This document shows, piece after piece, positions 1 through 8,463 of a stretch of 23,347 nucleotides of DNA. Below the pieces are notes generated by a model that searched no databases, was not told where the DNA came from, and saw nothing but the letters and a program-made list of their open reading frames with translations. Source of the stretch: Synergistaceae bacterium UBA1037 (lineage in GTDB: Bacteria; Synergistota; Synergistia; Synergistales; Synergistaceae); the NCBI GenBank assembly GCA_002316795.1, contig DCEE01000015.1:1-23347 (forward strand). The letters run 5' to 3'. Every line of letters starts with the position of its first letter. Position 1 is the first letter of the stretch. Both the position numbers and the translations under genes were made by a program.

Positions 1-377
1 GGCTTTTTCCACGTCCTCACGGTGGGGCTGATGCAGTCCAGGAATATCGGGGACCTGAAGACTGTCCCGTCAAGTATGGCCCTAATAGTCCCGTTCGGAC
101 TCTTCCACATCTGCTTCAGTCCGTATTCTTCGACTCTCTGCTGATTGGGGGTTATCGTGGCGCATTTGACCGCCACACCATATATTTTTGTCGCCTCCGC
201 GGCCTCCACCGTTATCCTGTCGTCAGTCTCATCGCGTTTCTTAAGTCCCAGGTCATAGTATTCAGTCTTCAGGTCAATATGAGGTTCAAGCAGTATCTCC
301 TTGATCTTGGCCCAGATAACGCGGGTCATTTCATCCCCGTCCATCTCCACCAGCGGTGTCTTCATCGTTATTTTCAT
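1..377 (-). CDS. icd: NADP-type isocitrate dehydrogenase, N-terminal part (cut by window edge)
   Basis: This would be cytosolic isocitrate dehydrogenase, oxidatively decarboxylating isocitrate to 2-oxoglutarate. The first ~125 residues are visible. They begin [19 protein letters not shown] and contain [23 protein letters not shown]-type QMWKSPNGT and ILDGTVFR. These are hallmarks of the monofunctional, eukaryotic-like (IDH1-type) NADP enzymes, not the E. coli type. The ATG at 377 has a purine-rich AAGGGTGGG a few bases upstream; an internal ATG at 365 (MKTPL) is an alternative start. The gene lies 26 bases after the aconitase-family gene on the same strand, so the two probably form an operon for 2-oxoglutarate and glutamate synthesis. 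The C-terminal two thirds lie outside the window. Confidence 0.93.
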   Translation of the reverse strand, partial: MKITMKTPLVEMDGDEMTRVIWAKIKEILLEPHIDLKTEYYDLGLKKRDETDDRITVEAAEATKIYGVAVKCATITPNQQRVEEYGLKQMWKSPNGTIRAILDGTVFRSPIFLDCISPTVRTWKK

Positions 378-403
378 ATCGTTCCCACCCTTCAGGTCCT
401 TGA

Positions 404-2785
404 TCATATGTACTTGATGACCGCTTTTTTACGGTTTATCTCGCTTTGGAGGTCATTTTGCTGCGAGTAGTGGTTCATAAGGCAACCGGCAAGTATGATA
501 TCCCTGTCCTCCTTGGTGAGGTCGGGCATTTGAAGCGTTATTCCGGTCCTCGAAGCGCCGCGGATAACCACTCCCTCGATCTTTGCTGAACCATCCCTGA
601 CCGCTTTCCGGATACCGGGTATGAAGAGCCAGTCACCTACAGAAAGTTTCTCTTTTTCTCCCGGGGCGACGATAAATGGGAGCATGCCCCAGTTGATAAG
701 GTTGCTTCTGTACCGTTTGGTGGCATACTCTTCCGCGATATTCGCCTCTCCTCCCAGAACCTTCTGGGAAGATGCTGCCTGTTCACGGGCTGAACCGTCG
801 CCGGGTTTTACAGCAAAGATAGTGCTTCCTATGCCAATATTTTTCAGGGCATTCTCGGTTCCTGTAAGTGCGAGGACTGACTTAAGCTCGAAGGGGACCT
901 CACATGTGCCTCCCTCAGTCATCTTCCTGCGGGTATTTTCGAGAGCCTGTGCAGCCTTTGCCCTTCCCACATATCCCGGATCCTTGCGTGAGAGCGCGTA
1001 TTCAGCCAGCTTCAGGGGATTAGAACGAAGGGAAGAGGTCTCTCCGGAAGGTATCAGTTCGTCCGTTGTCGTGACAGGATCTGTGATGACCGATGCCAGA
1101 GTAAGCATCAGGTTTTCTGCAAGGGGATACACCCTGGGCCACGGACAGATATTGGGGCCATATACAAGTTCTGTCTCAGGATCTGGCTTGCCGTAACCGC
1201 GATAGACCTTTTTGTCGTATATCTCCTTTCGGAACTTATAATCGACCTCGTGCAGCAATTCGCCGTATATTTCTGCGGAGGTAAGCATACCGCCGTTCGC
1301 CGCCGTTGCCGCAATAGATCTGGCATCCATCAGTGCCACTGAGGCAAGCTGTCCTGCGTTCGGTTTCGAGCCTTCCCTGTTCGGAAAATTCCGTGTCGTG
1401 TGCCTTATGCTCAGACTGTTGTTAGCCGGTGTGTCGCATGCGCCGAAACAGGGTCCGCAAAAGGCGGTCCTGACCGTTGCCCCTGCGGTCATCAGGTCCA
1501 GTAGGGTGCCGTTTTCCACAAGCTCCATCTTTATGGGCTGGCTGCCGGGGTAGACGCTCAGGGAAAATTCCCCTATCCCGGAGCTGTTGGACCTTAATAT
1601 CTGGGCCGCCGCAACTATGTTGTCCGGAGTGCCGCCAGCGCATCCTGCTATCACGCCGTGATCGACATGGAGGTGCCCGTTCCGGAGTTTTTTCTTAAGG
1701 GACAAAGACAGGCTTGGATTCTCTATCTGCTGAGATGCCTCCCTCTCGACCTTTTCAAGTATATCCCGGCAGTTTTTGTTCAACTCGTCGATCGTGAAAA
1801 CGTTGCTTGGGTGGAAGGGCAGAGCGATCATGGGCCTGACTTTGTCAAGATCGATGATCACTGCGCCGTCATACCAGGCTGCATCAGCAGGGTCGAGCAG
1901 ACTGAAATCATCGGGACGTCCGTGTATCTCATAATATTTTTTGACAGAGCCGTCAGTCCTCCATATGGAAGAGAGGCAGGCTGTCTCTGTCGTCATAACA
2001 TCTATGCCGTTTCGGAATTCCACAGGCAGGCTGCTGACTCCCGGGCCTACAAACTCCAGGACCTTGTTCTTGACGAAACCATCCTTGAAGACTGTTCCTA
2101 TAAGGGCAAGTGCGACGTCCTGCGGGCCTACTCCCGGACGGGGCGAACCCTTCAGGTAGACTGCGACGACCTCGGCCCGCGGGAAGTCATAGGTATGGTC
2201 CAAAAGCTGCTTCACCAGTTCCGGGCCGCCTTCCCCGATGCCCATCGTTCCAAGTGCCCCATAACGGGTGTGGCTGTCAGAACCGAGAATCATTTTCCCG
2301 CACCCCGTCATCATTTCACGAACATAGGAATGTATAACAGCCATGTGCGGAGGCACGAACTCACCTCCGAACTTTTTTGCAGCGGAGAGCCCGTAGACAT
2401 GGTCGTCCTCGTTTATCGTCCCGCCGACAGCACATAGGCTGTTGTGACAGTTCGTAAGGACATAGGGTATCGGGAATTTTTTCATGCCGCTGGCTATGGC
2501 TGTCTCGATTATCCCAACATAGGTGATGTCATGGGACGCAAGCGCGTCAAAATGTATTTTTAGTTTTTCGCCGCTTCTGTCTTCGTTGTGCGCCTGAAGT
2601 ATCCGCCAGGCGATGGTCCCCATTGACGCCGTCATTTTGTCCGGCAGGACACTTTCCATCGGATCGAGGCCTGCGTTCGTCAAACGGTCGTTTATCTCAC
2701 CCATATCCATATTCTCCGTCTCTTCGACCAAGAGCTCTTTGCGGAGCAAATATACCCCTCTTCTGACCAACTTCAGCACTTCCAT
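404..2785 (-). CDS. Aconitase-family hydratase (YbhJ-like), probable aconitate hydratase
   Basis: A 793-residue iron-sulfur hydro-lyase of the aconitase superfamily. Visible features are DSHT at residues 170-173, a first cluster cysteine at about 382 in the loop AGCAGGT, the paired cysteines of FCGPCFG at 443 and 446, and NFPNREGS at about 466-473. A C-terminal swivel domain follows, with [13 protein letters not shown] at about 692-704. The classical GSCTNSS loop around the first cysteine is replaced by AGCAGGT, as I recall for the YbhJ-like branch rather than AcnA/AcnB. Citrate/isocitrate isomerisation is inferred from icd directly downstream. The ATG at 2785 follows an AGAAGGAG ribosome site. 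The exact substrate is uncertain; a related hydroxyacid dehydration is possible. Confidence is high for the family and moderate for aconitase function. Confidence 0.9.
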   Translation of the reverse strand: MEVLKLVRRGVYLLRKELLVEETENMDMGEINDRLTNAGLDPMESVLPDKMTASMGTIAWRILQAHNEDRSGEKLKIHFDALASHDITYVGIIETAIASGMKKFPIPYVLTNCHNSLCAVGGTINEDDHVYGLSAAKKFGGEFVPPHMAVIHSYVREMMTGCGKMILGSDSHTRYGALGTMGIGEGGPELVKQLLDHTYDFPRAEVVAVYLKGSPRPGVGPQDVALALIGTVFKDGFVKNKVLEFVGPGVSSLPVEFRNGIDVMTTETACLSSIWRTDGSVKKYYEIHGRPDDFSLLDPADAAWYDGAVIIDLDKVRPMIALPFHPSNVFTIDELNKNCRDILEKVEREASQQIENPSLSLSLKKKLRNGHLHVDHGVIAGCAGGTPDNIVAAAQILRSNSSGIGEFSLSVYPGSQPIKMELVENGTLLDLMTAGATVRTAFCGPCFGACDTPANNSLSIRHTTRNFPNREGSKPNAGQLASVALMDARSIAATAANGGMLTSAEIYGELLHEVDYKFRKEIYDKKVYRGYGKPDPETELVYGPNICPWPRVYPLAENLMLTLASVITDPVTTTDELIPSGETSSLRSNPLKLAEYALSRKDPGYVGRAKAAQALENTRRKMTEGGTCEVPFELKSVLALTGTENALKNIGIGSTIFAVKPGDGSAREQAASSQKVLGGEANIAEEYATKRYRSNLINWGMLPFIVAPGEKEKLSVGDWLFIPGIRKAVRDGSAKIEGVVIRGASRTGITLQMPDLTKEDRDIILAGCLMNHYSQQNDLQSEINRKKAVIKYI

Positions 2786-3131
2786 CCACTCCTTCTGGTT
2801 CTTGACCTATCTTCCTGCCATTTCACAAATCCCGGCTGTTCTTTGCTTTTGAACGCGATATAAAAGATCCCTGCGGAAATGATCTTAGATCAAAGCATTT
2901 GCACCACCCCCATAATTACTTATTAAAAACCTGATATGTCATTAAATGTAAACTATGATTTTTTATGATGTTTGTCCGGTCGGTAAAAGATGGTATTTTT
3001 CTTTTCCGTCATTCGGATGAAATGAACAATAAAGAGCTTAGGAAAATGTGTCAGAAAATTTGCTTTTTTGCTATGTTATCTGAAAAAACAATAATCTTTG
3101 GTTTTGTTGGGGTACTGTTTCAAAGCTGGAA

Positions 3132-3311
3132 TTATGAAATCAGGCCTTTGTGAACATGGAGCCGCTCGTTTCGTCTGTATCCTTCAACAAGTTCCGCTCT
3201 CTGTTTTTTACTTCGGATGAGAGACATGAGACCGAGTTTTATCTGTTCAGCAGACACTTCAGCTCTATCATCAAACCGTTCTCCGTTTTCTTCGAGATGC
3301 CTGTCAAACAT
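3132..3311 (-). CDS. Possible small protein (59 residues), unrecognised
   Basis: A minus-strand frame opens at ATG 3311 (MFDRHLEENGERF...) and ends at TAA 3132 (...HVHKGLIS). The product is highly charged, without a signal peptide or membrane segment, and could be mostly helical. A good promoter (TTGACG, 17 bases, TATATA) lies immediately upstream, but its -10 abuts the ATG. The ATG has no Shine-Dalgarno, so a downstream GTG or ATG may be used, or the frame may be fortuitous. The local base composition is more gene-like than the DNA on either side. It could be a small gene, a gene remnant or chance. Confidence 0.28.
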   Translation of the reverse strand: MFDRHLEENGERFDDRAEVSAEQIKLGLMSLIRSKKQRAELVEGYRRNERLHVHKGLIS

Positions 3312-3339
3312 ATATATACACTTTATGCCGATACGTCAA
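3311..3339 (-). promoter_or_regulatory. Candidate sigma70-type promoter
   Basis: On the minus strand, TTGACG (complement of 3334-3339) is separated by 17 bases from TATATA (complement of 3311-3316). It points toward the small frame at 3132-3311 and, beyond it, the aconitase gene. Confidence 0.4.
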
Positions 3340-3474
3340 TATAATTTTCATAATTTGGGTCATATTTTGAATAGTACGTTAATTGCAATCAATTTTAAGG
3401 TCGTTGTTCTTACAGCCACATATACTAACCACTGCTCAACTCCACAGAGATCTGATATATGCCTGCAGCAGGGA

Positions 3475-3524
3475 AAACAAGAGATCAGGGCCGGAGGCTA
3501 GCCTCCGGCCCTGATCTCTTGTTT
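3475..3524 (-). terminator. Perfect 50-base palindrome after nrdJ, probable terminator
   Basis: A completely self-complementary 50-base inverted repeat is centred on CTAG, with GC-rich inner arms (GGGCCGGAGG / CCTCCGGCCC). It starts about 20 bases after the nrdJ stop codon. On the minus strand the hairpin ends in TTGTTTT, a modest U-tract. Position and stability fit an intrinsic terminator for nrdJ. Confidence 0.75.
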
Positions 3525-3543
3525 ACGGATCATGTCGATCCTG

Positions 3544-5256
3544 TCAGTCCTGTCTTCTTTTGAGGAGGAGCTTCATTGGCTTTACCGCCGAAACGGCGAC
3601 AGGGACTTTGTCAAAAAACTCTTCAGCATTCCTCTCGTCTGCCTCAGGCTGAACTTTCTTGTGTTCCTCTTTTCTGTAAAGGACCTGCATTGATTTTGAA
3701 CCGTCGCGGTAAATGGTGATGCCCTTGCATCCGAGCTTCCAGGCAAGTATATAGGAATCAAGGACATCCTTTACCGAGCTGTCATGCGGCAGGTTCACCG
3801 TCTTTGATACCGCAAGGTCCGTATATTTCTGGAACACTCCCTGGGTCCTTACGTGGGAAAGGGGCGCCACATCATGCGACGTTACGAAAACAGACCTGAT
3901 GACATCCTCCTGCAGCCCCTCCTTAAGGGCCTCCGCGTAATACCTGTTGACCTGCTTCATGACCACTTTGGTCCCGTCGACCTGAGTACGCACCCTGGTG
4001 TGCTCAAGCGCAAAGAGGGGTTCGATCCCCGACGAGCAATCCGCAAGCAGGGCTATCGTGCCTGTGGGGGCTATGCAGGTAAGGGTGGCGTTGCGGCGTC
4101 CCAGGTGCTTCAGCACTTCAGGTATGCCCTTCTCTTTACTAAGCTCCGCCGAAGTCCTGTGTGCAGTCTCCCTTATGGCCGACATGATCTTTTCTGCCAG
4201 CTCGAGGGCTCGGTCACTGTCGTAGGGTATCCTCAGGCGGAAGAGAAGGTCGGCCCATCCCATGACCCCAAGACCAATCTTGCGGGTATGCCTGACTGCT
4301 TCCGATATCTCCGGAAGGGGATAGTGGTTTACGTCTATGACGCTGTCCAGAAATCTTGTCGCGATGGCCGCGGTCCTATCCAGGAGCTCAAAGTCGAATC
4401 CATCTTTGCTTACCATTCTTGCAAGGTTTATCGAACCAAGGTTGCAGGCCTCGTTGGGATAAAGGGGGGATTCTCCGCAGGGGTTAGTACTGGTAAGAGG
4501 GCCAAGTTCCGGTGTCGTGTTGCCCCTGTTGATGGCATCCAGGAATATTATCCCGGGATCGCCGGTCCTCCACGCCGTCTCGGCTATTTCGTCGAGAAGC
4601 TCTGCCTCGGGACCCGCCGGATCGGCTTCTGCCTTCTCCATAAAGCTGTCATATACGCCTACTGAGATGTTAAAATTCGCTATTGTCCCGTCTTTGTCCT
4701 TGCAGTGTATGAATTCGTGTATGTCGGGATGATCCACATTAAGGATCCCCATGTTGGCGCCCCTTCTCATTCCGCCCTGTTGTACGGTCTCGGTCGCCTT
4801 GTCGAAAAGGCCCATGAACGAGATGGGGCCCGATGCCCTCCCGTTAGTGCTGTTTACCCTGGCGCCGCAGCTGCGCAGGTTGGAAAAATTGAAGCCCGTG
4901 CCCCCGCCGCTTTTGTGGATCAGCATCTGTTTTCTTATCGCCTCACAGATGCTCTCCATGGAATCTTCGATCCCGATGACAAAACAGGCCGCCAGCTGTC
5001 CATGGGGCGCCGGACGTCCCGAGTTCATTATTGTGGGGCTGTTCGGCAGGAACAGGAGCTTCGCCATCACATCATAGTATTCATCAGCCCACATGTACCT
5101 GAGCGGAGCCGTCTTCTCGGCAGACGCTACGTGGTTTGCAACGCGCATAAGCATCTGCTCCGGCGTTTCGCAGGGGTTCCCGGAGTCGTCCTTCCACAGG
5201 TAACGGTCGACCAGAATCTCTCTGGCTTGTTTGTTGAATTCAGGTTTCTGCAGCAT
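3544..5256 (-). CDS. nrdJ: Adenosylcobalamin-dependent (class II) ribonucleotide reductase
   Basis: Reduces ribonucleotides to deoxyribonucleotides using a B12-generated thiyl radical, without oxygen. The core is intact. C91 and C271 are the expected active-site redox pair. C260 within NPCGE (258-262) is the thiyl-radical cysteine, with N258 and E262 as catalytic partners. The C260-to-C271 spacing of 11 matches the Thermotoga maritima enzyme. SGGGTGFNFSNLR (116-128) and PTGTIALLADCSSGIEP (397-413) are further signatures. At 570 residues it is short for NrdJ. It ends in a lysine/arginine-rich tail without any cysteine, so the C-terminal dithiol that normally re-reduces the active site is missing. 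The ATG at 5256 has an AAAGGGAGG site with a rather long 12-base spacer. NrdR-like boxes lie upstream. Confidence 0.95.
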   Translation of the reverse strand: MLQKPEFNKQAREILVDRYLWKDDSGNPCETPEQMLMRVANHVASAEKTAPLRYMWADEYYDVMAKLLFLPNSPTIMNSGRPAPHGQLAACFVIGIEDSMESICEAIRKQMLIHKSGGGTGFNFSNLRSCGARVNSTNGRASGPISFMGLFDKATETVQQGGMRRGANMGILNVDHPDIHEFIHCKDKDGTIANFNISVGVYDSFMEKAEADPAGPEAELLDEIAETAWRTGDPGIIFLDAINRGNTTPELGPLTSTNPCGESPLYPNEACNLGSINLARMVSKDGFDFELLDRTAAIATRFLDSVIDVNHYPLPEISEAVRHTRKIGLGVMGWADLLFRLRIPYDSDRALELAEKIMSAIRETAHRTSAELSKEKGIPEVLKHLGRRNATLTCIAPTGTIALLADCSSGIEPLFALEHTRVRTQVDGTKVVMKQVNRYYAEALKEGLQEDVIRSVFVTSHDVAPLSHVRTQGVFQKYTDLAVSKTVNLPHDSSVKDVLDSYILAWKLGCKGITIYRDGSKSMQVLYRKEEHKKVQPEADERNAEEFFDKVPVAVSAVKPMKLLLKRRQD

Positions 5257-5322
5257 AATAAAATAAAACCTCCCTTTAGTTTTAAGGGCAAATAATTGCG
5301 GTCAAATTATCTGACGACAATA

Positions 5323-5328
5323 ATTATA
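5323..5328 (-). promoter_or_regulatory. Candidate -10 element for nrdJ
   Basis: The minus strand reads TATAAT here, about 70 bases before the nrdJ ATG. A weak -35 (TTACAG) lies 19 bases further upstream. The NrdR boxes lie just upstream of this promoter. Consistent but not decisive. Confidence 0.4.
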
Positions 5329-5361
5329 ATAACATAAAAATTTATATCTGTAAGAGGTAAA

Positions 5362-5377
5362 ACACTATATACAAGAG
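5362..5377 (-). promoter_or_regulatory. NrdR box 1 (gene-proximal, half-conserved)
   Basis: The plus strand reads ACACTATATACAAGAG. Its first ten bases match the NrdR consensus ACACwATATATwGTGT and the second half is degenerate. It starts exactly 31 bases from box 2, the three-helical-turn spacing typical of tandem NrdR boxes. Confidence 0.65.
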
Positions 5378-5392
5378 AATCTTATCCACCAA

Positions 5393-5408
5393 ACACTACA
5401 TATTGTGT
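5393..5408 (-). promoter_or_regulatory. NrdR box 2 (gene-distal, palindromic)
   Basis: The plus strand reads ACACTACATATTGTGT, a near-palindrome matching the NrdR consensus. Together with box 1 it implies repression of nrdJ by the ATP/dATP-sensing repressor NrdR. The nrdR gene itself is not in this window. Confidence 0.75.
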
Positions 5409-5474
5409 GGTTATCTATGTGGATATCCGGTGGATGGGACGGGAACAGCCTTGGTGGTGTAGTGGTTATCTATG
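5407..5474. repeat. 13-base direct repeat near the trkH end
   Basis: GTGGTTATCTATG occurs at 5407-5419 and again at 5462-5474. The second copy spans the trkH stop codon and the first abuts NrdR box 2. It may be a small tandem-type duplication of the gene end. Confidence 0.5.
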
Positions 5475-6917
5475 CCAGGCGTCTTTTGTGAAGAGGACCA
5501 GGACTGTGTACAGCTCCAATCTCCCGCAAAGCATGCAGAAAACATAGATCCATTTCGCGGTCGTGGTCTGTGTGTGAAAGGTGGTAGCCGGACCCACGTC
5601 TCCGAGCCCGGGACCGATATTGCCGAGTGTTACCGCAACGGCGGTTATGGAAGTGACTACGTCTTCTCCCGTAGCAGAGATCATCACGGCGGCAACGGCA
5701 AATATTATAAAATAGAGCGCTATGAAGGTAGAAGCCGAGAAGGCCAGCTTATCGGTTATAGTCTTATTTCCCAGAAGTATCGGCACAGAGGCCTGAGGGT
5801 GGATGAATCTCTTGATCTCTGCAGTTATCTGCTTTATAACTATCTGTATCCTTACGCATTTTATTGCGCCGGCTGTAGATCCGGCACAGCCGCCTATAAA
5901 CATCAGGACAACGATCGTCATCTGCGTGATCGTAGGCCACAGTGAGAAGTCTGCTGTAACGAACCCTGTCGTGGTCATCATGCTTACGACCTGAAAGGCA
6001 GAATACCGCAGGCACTCGATGATCGTCGGATAGTGGCTGTTCCTGAAAAGGGAAAGCGCGATGACCAATGTCGACAGGAGTGCTACACCAGTATAAAATT
6101 TAAACTCCGGATCCCTGTACGGTTTCAGTGTTCTGTTTTTTATGGCCAGAAGATGAAGACCGAAGTTCGCCCCCGAAACAAACATGACGGCAGTAAGCGA
6201 CCAGTCGATAAAAGCAGAGTCGTACCAGCCTATACTTTGGTTCCGGGTCGAGAAGCCGCCTGTTGATACTGCGGCGAATACATGGCATACTGAGTCGTAC
6301 AGATCCATCCCGCCTGCAAGCATCAATAATATTCCAGCGGCAGTTATCCCTAAGTAGACTTTCCACAGCATCAGCGCAGAATCCTGTATCCTCGGGCTGA
6401 TCTTCTCCAGAACAGGGCCCGGCACCTCTGCCTTGAAGAGCTGGGTGACTCCCATTCCAAGCATCGGAAGGAGAGCCAGGGTAAGGACCACAATTCCCAT
6501 CCCGCCGAGCCAGTGTGTTACTGCACGCCAGAAGATGATCCCTCTCGGCAGCGTTTCGATATCACGAAAGATCGTCGCCCCTGTCGTAGTGAATCCGGAC
6601 ATCGCTTCAAAGTAAGCTTCTGTGAAATCGGACACATAACCTCCTAGATAATAGGGGAGGCATCCCTGAAAAGATGCAAAGATCCAGGCCAGAGCGACAG
6701 CGGCAAAGGCCTCTCTCGTTCCCATGTCCCTGGCCTGAGCTTTGTAGCTGAACAAAAGAAGTGTGATCGAAAATAACGAGCCCAACGCGATCGAATAGGC
6801 AAAGGCCCTTATTTCGTTTCCTCCCTCCCTGACGGCCCATGCCAAAGGCATGATCATGCACGCGGAAATGAGGAAGACTATTACGGCAAGGAATCTTGCC
6901 ACTATTTTCAGTTTCAC
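5466..6917 (-). CDS. trkH: Trk potassium uptake system, membrane subunit
   Basis: A cation-conducting channel subunit in the inner membrane, working with TrkA to import potassium. The 483 residues are largely hydrophobic, with four pore-loop filter segments: SGFTTTGATIF (107-117), VSTGGFSTRN (217-226), MTTTGFVTADF (314-324) and LGNIGPGLGDVGP (431-443). This is the expected SKT-family pattern. It starts at GTG 6917, overlapping the trkA stop codon by four bases (GTGA), so the two are translationally coupled. Length and motifs are normal and there is no sign of damage. Whether it is Trk (TrkA-gated) or closer to KtrB cannot be fixed by eye, but the two-domain TrkA partner favours Trk. Confidence 0.95.
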   Translation of the reverse strand: MKLKIVARFLAVIVFLISACMIMPLAWAVREGGNEIRAFAYSIALGSLFSITLLLFSYKAQARDMGTREAFAAVALAWIFASFQGCLPYYLGGYVSDFTEAYFEAMSGFTTTGATIFRDIETLPRGIIFWRAVTHWLGGMGIVVLTLALLPMLGMGVTQLFKAEVPGPVLEKISPRIQDSALMLWKVYLGITAAGILLMLAGGMDLYDSVCHVFAAVSTGGFSTRNQSIGWYDSAFIDWSLTAVMFVSGANFGLHLLAIKNRTLKPYRDPEFKFYTGVALLSTLVIALSLFRNSHYPTIIECLRYSAFQVVSMMTTTGFVTADFSLWPTITQMTIVVLMFIGGCAGSTAGAIKCVRIQIVIKQITAEIKRFIHPQASVPILLGNKTITDKLAFSASTFIALYFIIFAVAAVMISATGEDVVTSITAVAVTLGNIGPGLGDVGPATTFHTQTTTAKWIYVFCMLCGRLELYTVLVLFTKDAWHR

Positions 6918-8287
6918 TTCAATGATTCTCCGATTGTTTCCATTGCATGGGGCATGATATCGGCAGATGCAAAGACTACTATTTTGTCTCCCTCCATTAG
7001 TTCGGTCTTTCCCGTAGGTATCAGAAGCTCATTTCCCCGCTCGATCAGGCCTATGACAGAGCCGGCCGGCATGTGCAGATCCATAAGGGGCCTCCCCAAA
7101 CACGGTGACCCGGCAGAAAGGGTAAGCTCCAACGCCTCTGAACTTATCTCTTCAAAAACCATAAGGACTCTGGATGATCCGGGGTAGCGAACGTACCGTA
7201 TGATGACCTGCGCAAGGGTCTGGTTCCTGTTCACTATCGAATCTACGGGTAAATGCTCTGTCATTCCCAGATAATTCGACCTTTTCACCACCGCAATGCT
7301 CTTTGAAGCTCCAAGCGTCTTTCCGAGGACTGCAAGCATGAGGTTGGTCTCATCCTGTTCAGTTGCCGCGACGAAACCATCCGCCTTGTCTATGCCTTCC
7401 GAAAGAAGGAGGTCAGAGTCTGCGCCGTCCCCGCATATTACAAGCACTTCAGGCAGTTCTCCCGCTATGCGTTCGCTCTTTGCCTTGTCCTCTTCAACTA
7501 TTCGGATATCTATTCCGGGAGTCCTGGCGATGAGACGCTTTGCCGTCTGGAAACCGATCTTCCCGGCACCGATTATAAAGACTCTGCGGAGTTTTTTCGA
7601 AAGGGAGGGCTGAAAAAGCGACTCCAGCTGGTGGACCTGGTCGCGGTAGCACATGGAGTAGCATATGTCGCCGGGCAGCAGGACATCGTTAGCTTTGGGG
7701 ACAAAGCTTACCCCGTCTCTCTGTATGGAAACTATAAGGGTGATGAGGTTCGGATTTTTTCTCCTGACCTCACATAACGGCATCTCCTTGATCAATGAGT
7801 CATCCGCGATCCTGAAAACATAGATCCCGGCCTTGCCTCCGGCGATCTCAACAGCATGAAGTGCTCCCCTGACTTCAAGGAGCTCTTCCATCTCCCTCGC
7901 TACTGACCTTTCAGGGGAGATGAGCATATCTATTCCCAGATCCCTCGCCCAGCCTTCGTTGTCCGTGAACTCCAGGCCCACAGCCCTTGCAATGACATGC
8001 GGAATGCCCATTTTTTTTGCTATCCAACATGCCATTATGTTGACTTCGTCCTTGTTGGTACATGCGATGAGGAGGGAAATGTCTTCGCAGCCCTCTTTCA
8101 CGCCTGCCCTTTCAAGCACGCTGGGCCTTGCTCCGTTCCCCCTTACAACGATCACGTCCAAGTCATTCTCGACGCGCTGAGCCCTCTCTTCATTTTCTTC
8201 GACCACGACTATGTCGTGGCCGTCCGCAGAGAGGTCTTTTGCTACGTAATATCCAACTTCTCCCGCTCCGACCAGAACGATCTTCAA
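6914..8287 (-). CDS. trkA: Trk potassium uptake system, NAD-binding regulatory subunit
   Basis: A cytoplasmic gating subunit of the Trk channel, binding NAD(H) or ATP. It has duplicated RCK domains. The first Rossmann loop is GAGEVG near residues 7-12 and the second is GAGKIG near 240-245; each half is followed by a TrkA-C type domain. The chosen start is TTG 8287 (product LKIVLVGAGEVG...), with AAAGGCGG upstream. An ATG at 8326 would add 13 unrelated residues. It has no ribosome site and would lie almost at the predicted transcription start. With the TTG start the protein is 457 residues, the usual TrkA length. The gene is the first of a trkA-trkH operon. Confidence 0.93.
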   Translation of the reverse strand: MKIVLVGAGEVGYYVAKDLSADGHDIVVVEENEERAQRVENDLDVIVVRGNGARPSVLERAGVKEGCEDISLLIACTNKDEVNIMACWIAKKMGIPHVIARAVGLEFTDNEGWARDLGIDMLISPERSVAREMEELLEVRGALHAVEIAGGKAGIYVFRIADDSLIKEMPLCEVRRKNPNLITLIVSIQRDGVSFVPKANDVLLPGDICYSMCYRDQVHQLESLFQPSLSKKLRRVFIIGAGKIGFQTAKRLIARTPGIDIRIVEEDKAKSERIAGELPEVLVICGDGADSDLLLSEGIDKADGFVAATEQDETNLMLAVLGKTLGASKSIAVVKRSNYLGMTEHLPVDSIVNRNQTLAQVIIRYVRYPGSSRVLMVFEEISSEALELTLSAGSPCLGRPLMDLHMPAGSVIGLIERGNELLIPTGKTELMEGDKIVVFASADIMPHAMETIGESLK

Positions 8288-8340
8288 CCTTATTCCGCCT
8301 TTCGCTGTTGACCTGATAAAGAACATTCAGCAGAGATTAT

Positions 8341-8368
8341 CTTATAGCACTATATTCAAAAAAAGCAA
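8341..8368 (-). promoter_or_regulatory. Candidate promoter of trkAH
   Basis: The minus strand has TTGCTT (complement of 8363-8368), a 16-base spacer and TATAAG (complement of 8341-8346). Transcription would begin near 8334, about 45 bases before the TTG start codon. Confidence 0.5.
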
Positions 8369-8395
8369 GATACGTAACAGATCAGCCCCAACAGG

Positions 8396-8428
8396 CAACG
8401 GAGACGGCATAGCACGCCGTCTCCGTTG
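8396..8428 (-). terminator. Hairpin downstream of the NSS transporter genes
   Basis: A 13-base-pair perfect stem (CAACGGAGACGGC / GCCGTCTCCGTTG) with a 7-base loop lies 36 bases after the small-subunit stop codon. There is no clear U-tract on either strand, so it may be a weak terminator or an mRNA-stabilising hairpin. Confidence 0.6.
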
Positions 8429-8463
8429 GGTCAAATATAAATCAGGCTTATTGAGCCCCTGCC

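Larger units (their letters stand above)
2786..3474. other. AT-rich intergenic region upstream of the aconitase-family gene
   Basis: About 690 bases between two minus-strand genes. The stretch nearest the aconitase start should hold its promoter, but I cannot pick a convincing -35/-10 pair. A segment at 3132-3311 is richer in GC than its flanks and is open as a 59-residue minus-strand reading frame (listed separately). The plus-strand reading frames here lack ribosome binding sites and look spurious. Confidence 0.5.

Noticed and set aside
1658..2437. Long plus-strand open frame (259 residues) opposite the aconitase gene
   Set aside because: It lies entirely within the strongly supported aconitase-family gene on the other strand, has no ribosome site and resembles no protein; it is an antisense artefact.
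2895..2930. Start-stop mini-frame (ATG CTT TGA) after a GGGGGTGG on the minus strand ahead of the aconitase gene
   Set aside because: Two codons with a possible ribosome site could regulate translation, but such combinations are common by chance and nothing else supports it.
5382..5426. DnaA-box cluster or replication origin upstream of nrdJ
   Set aside because: Only TTATCCACC and an imperfect reverse site resemble DnaA boxes. No dnaA/dnaN or AT-rich unwinding array is present; the NrdR explanation fits better.
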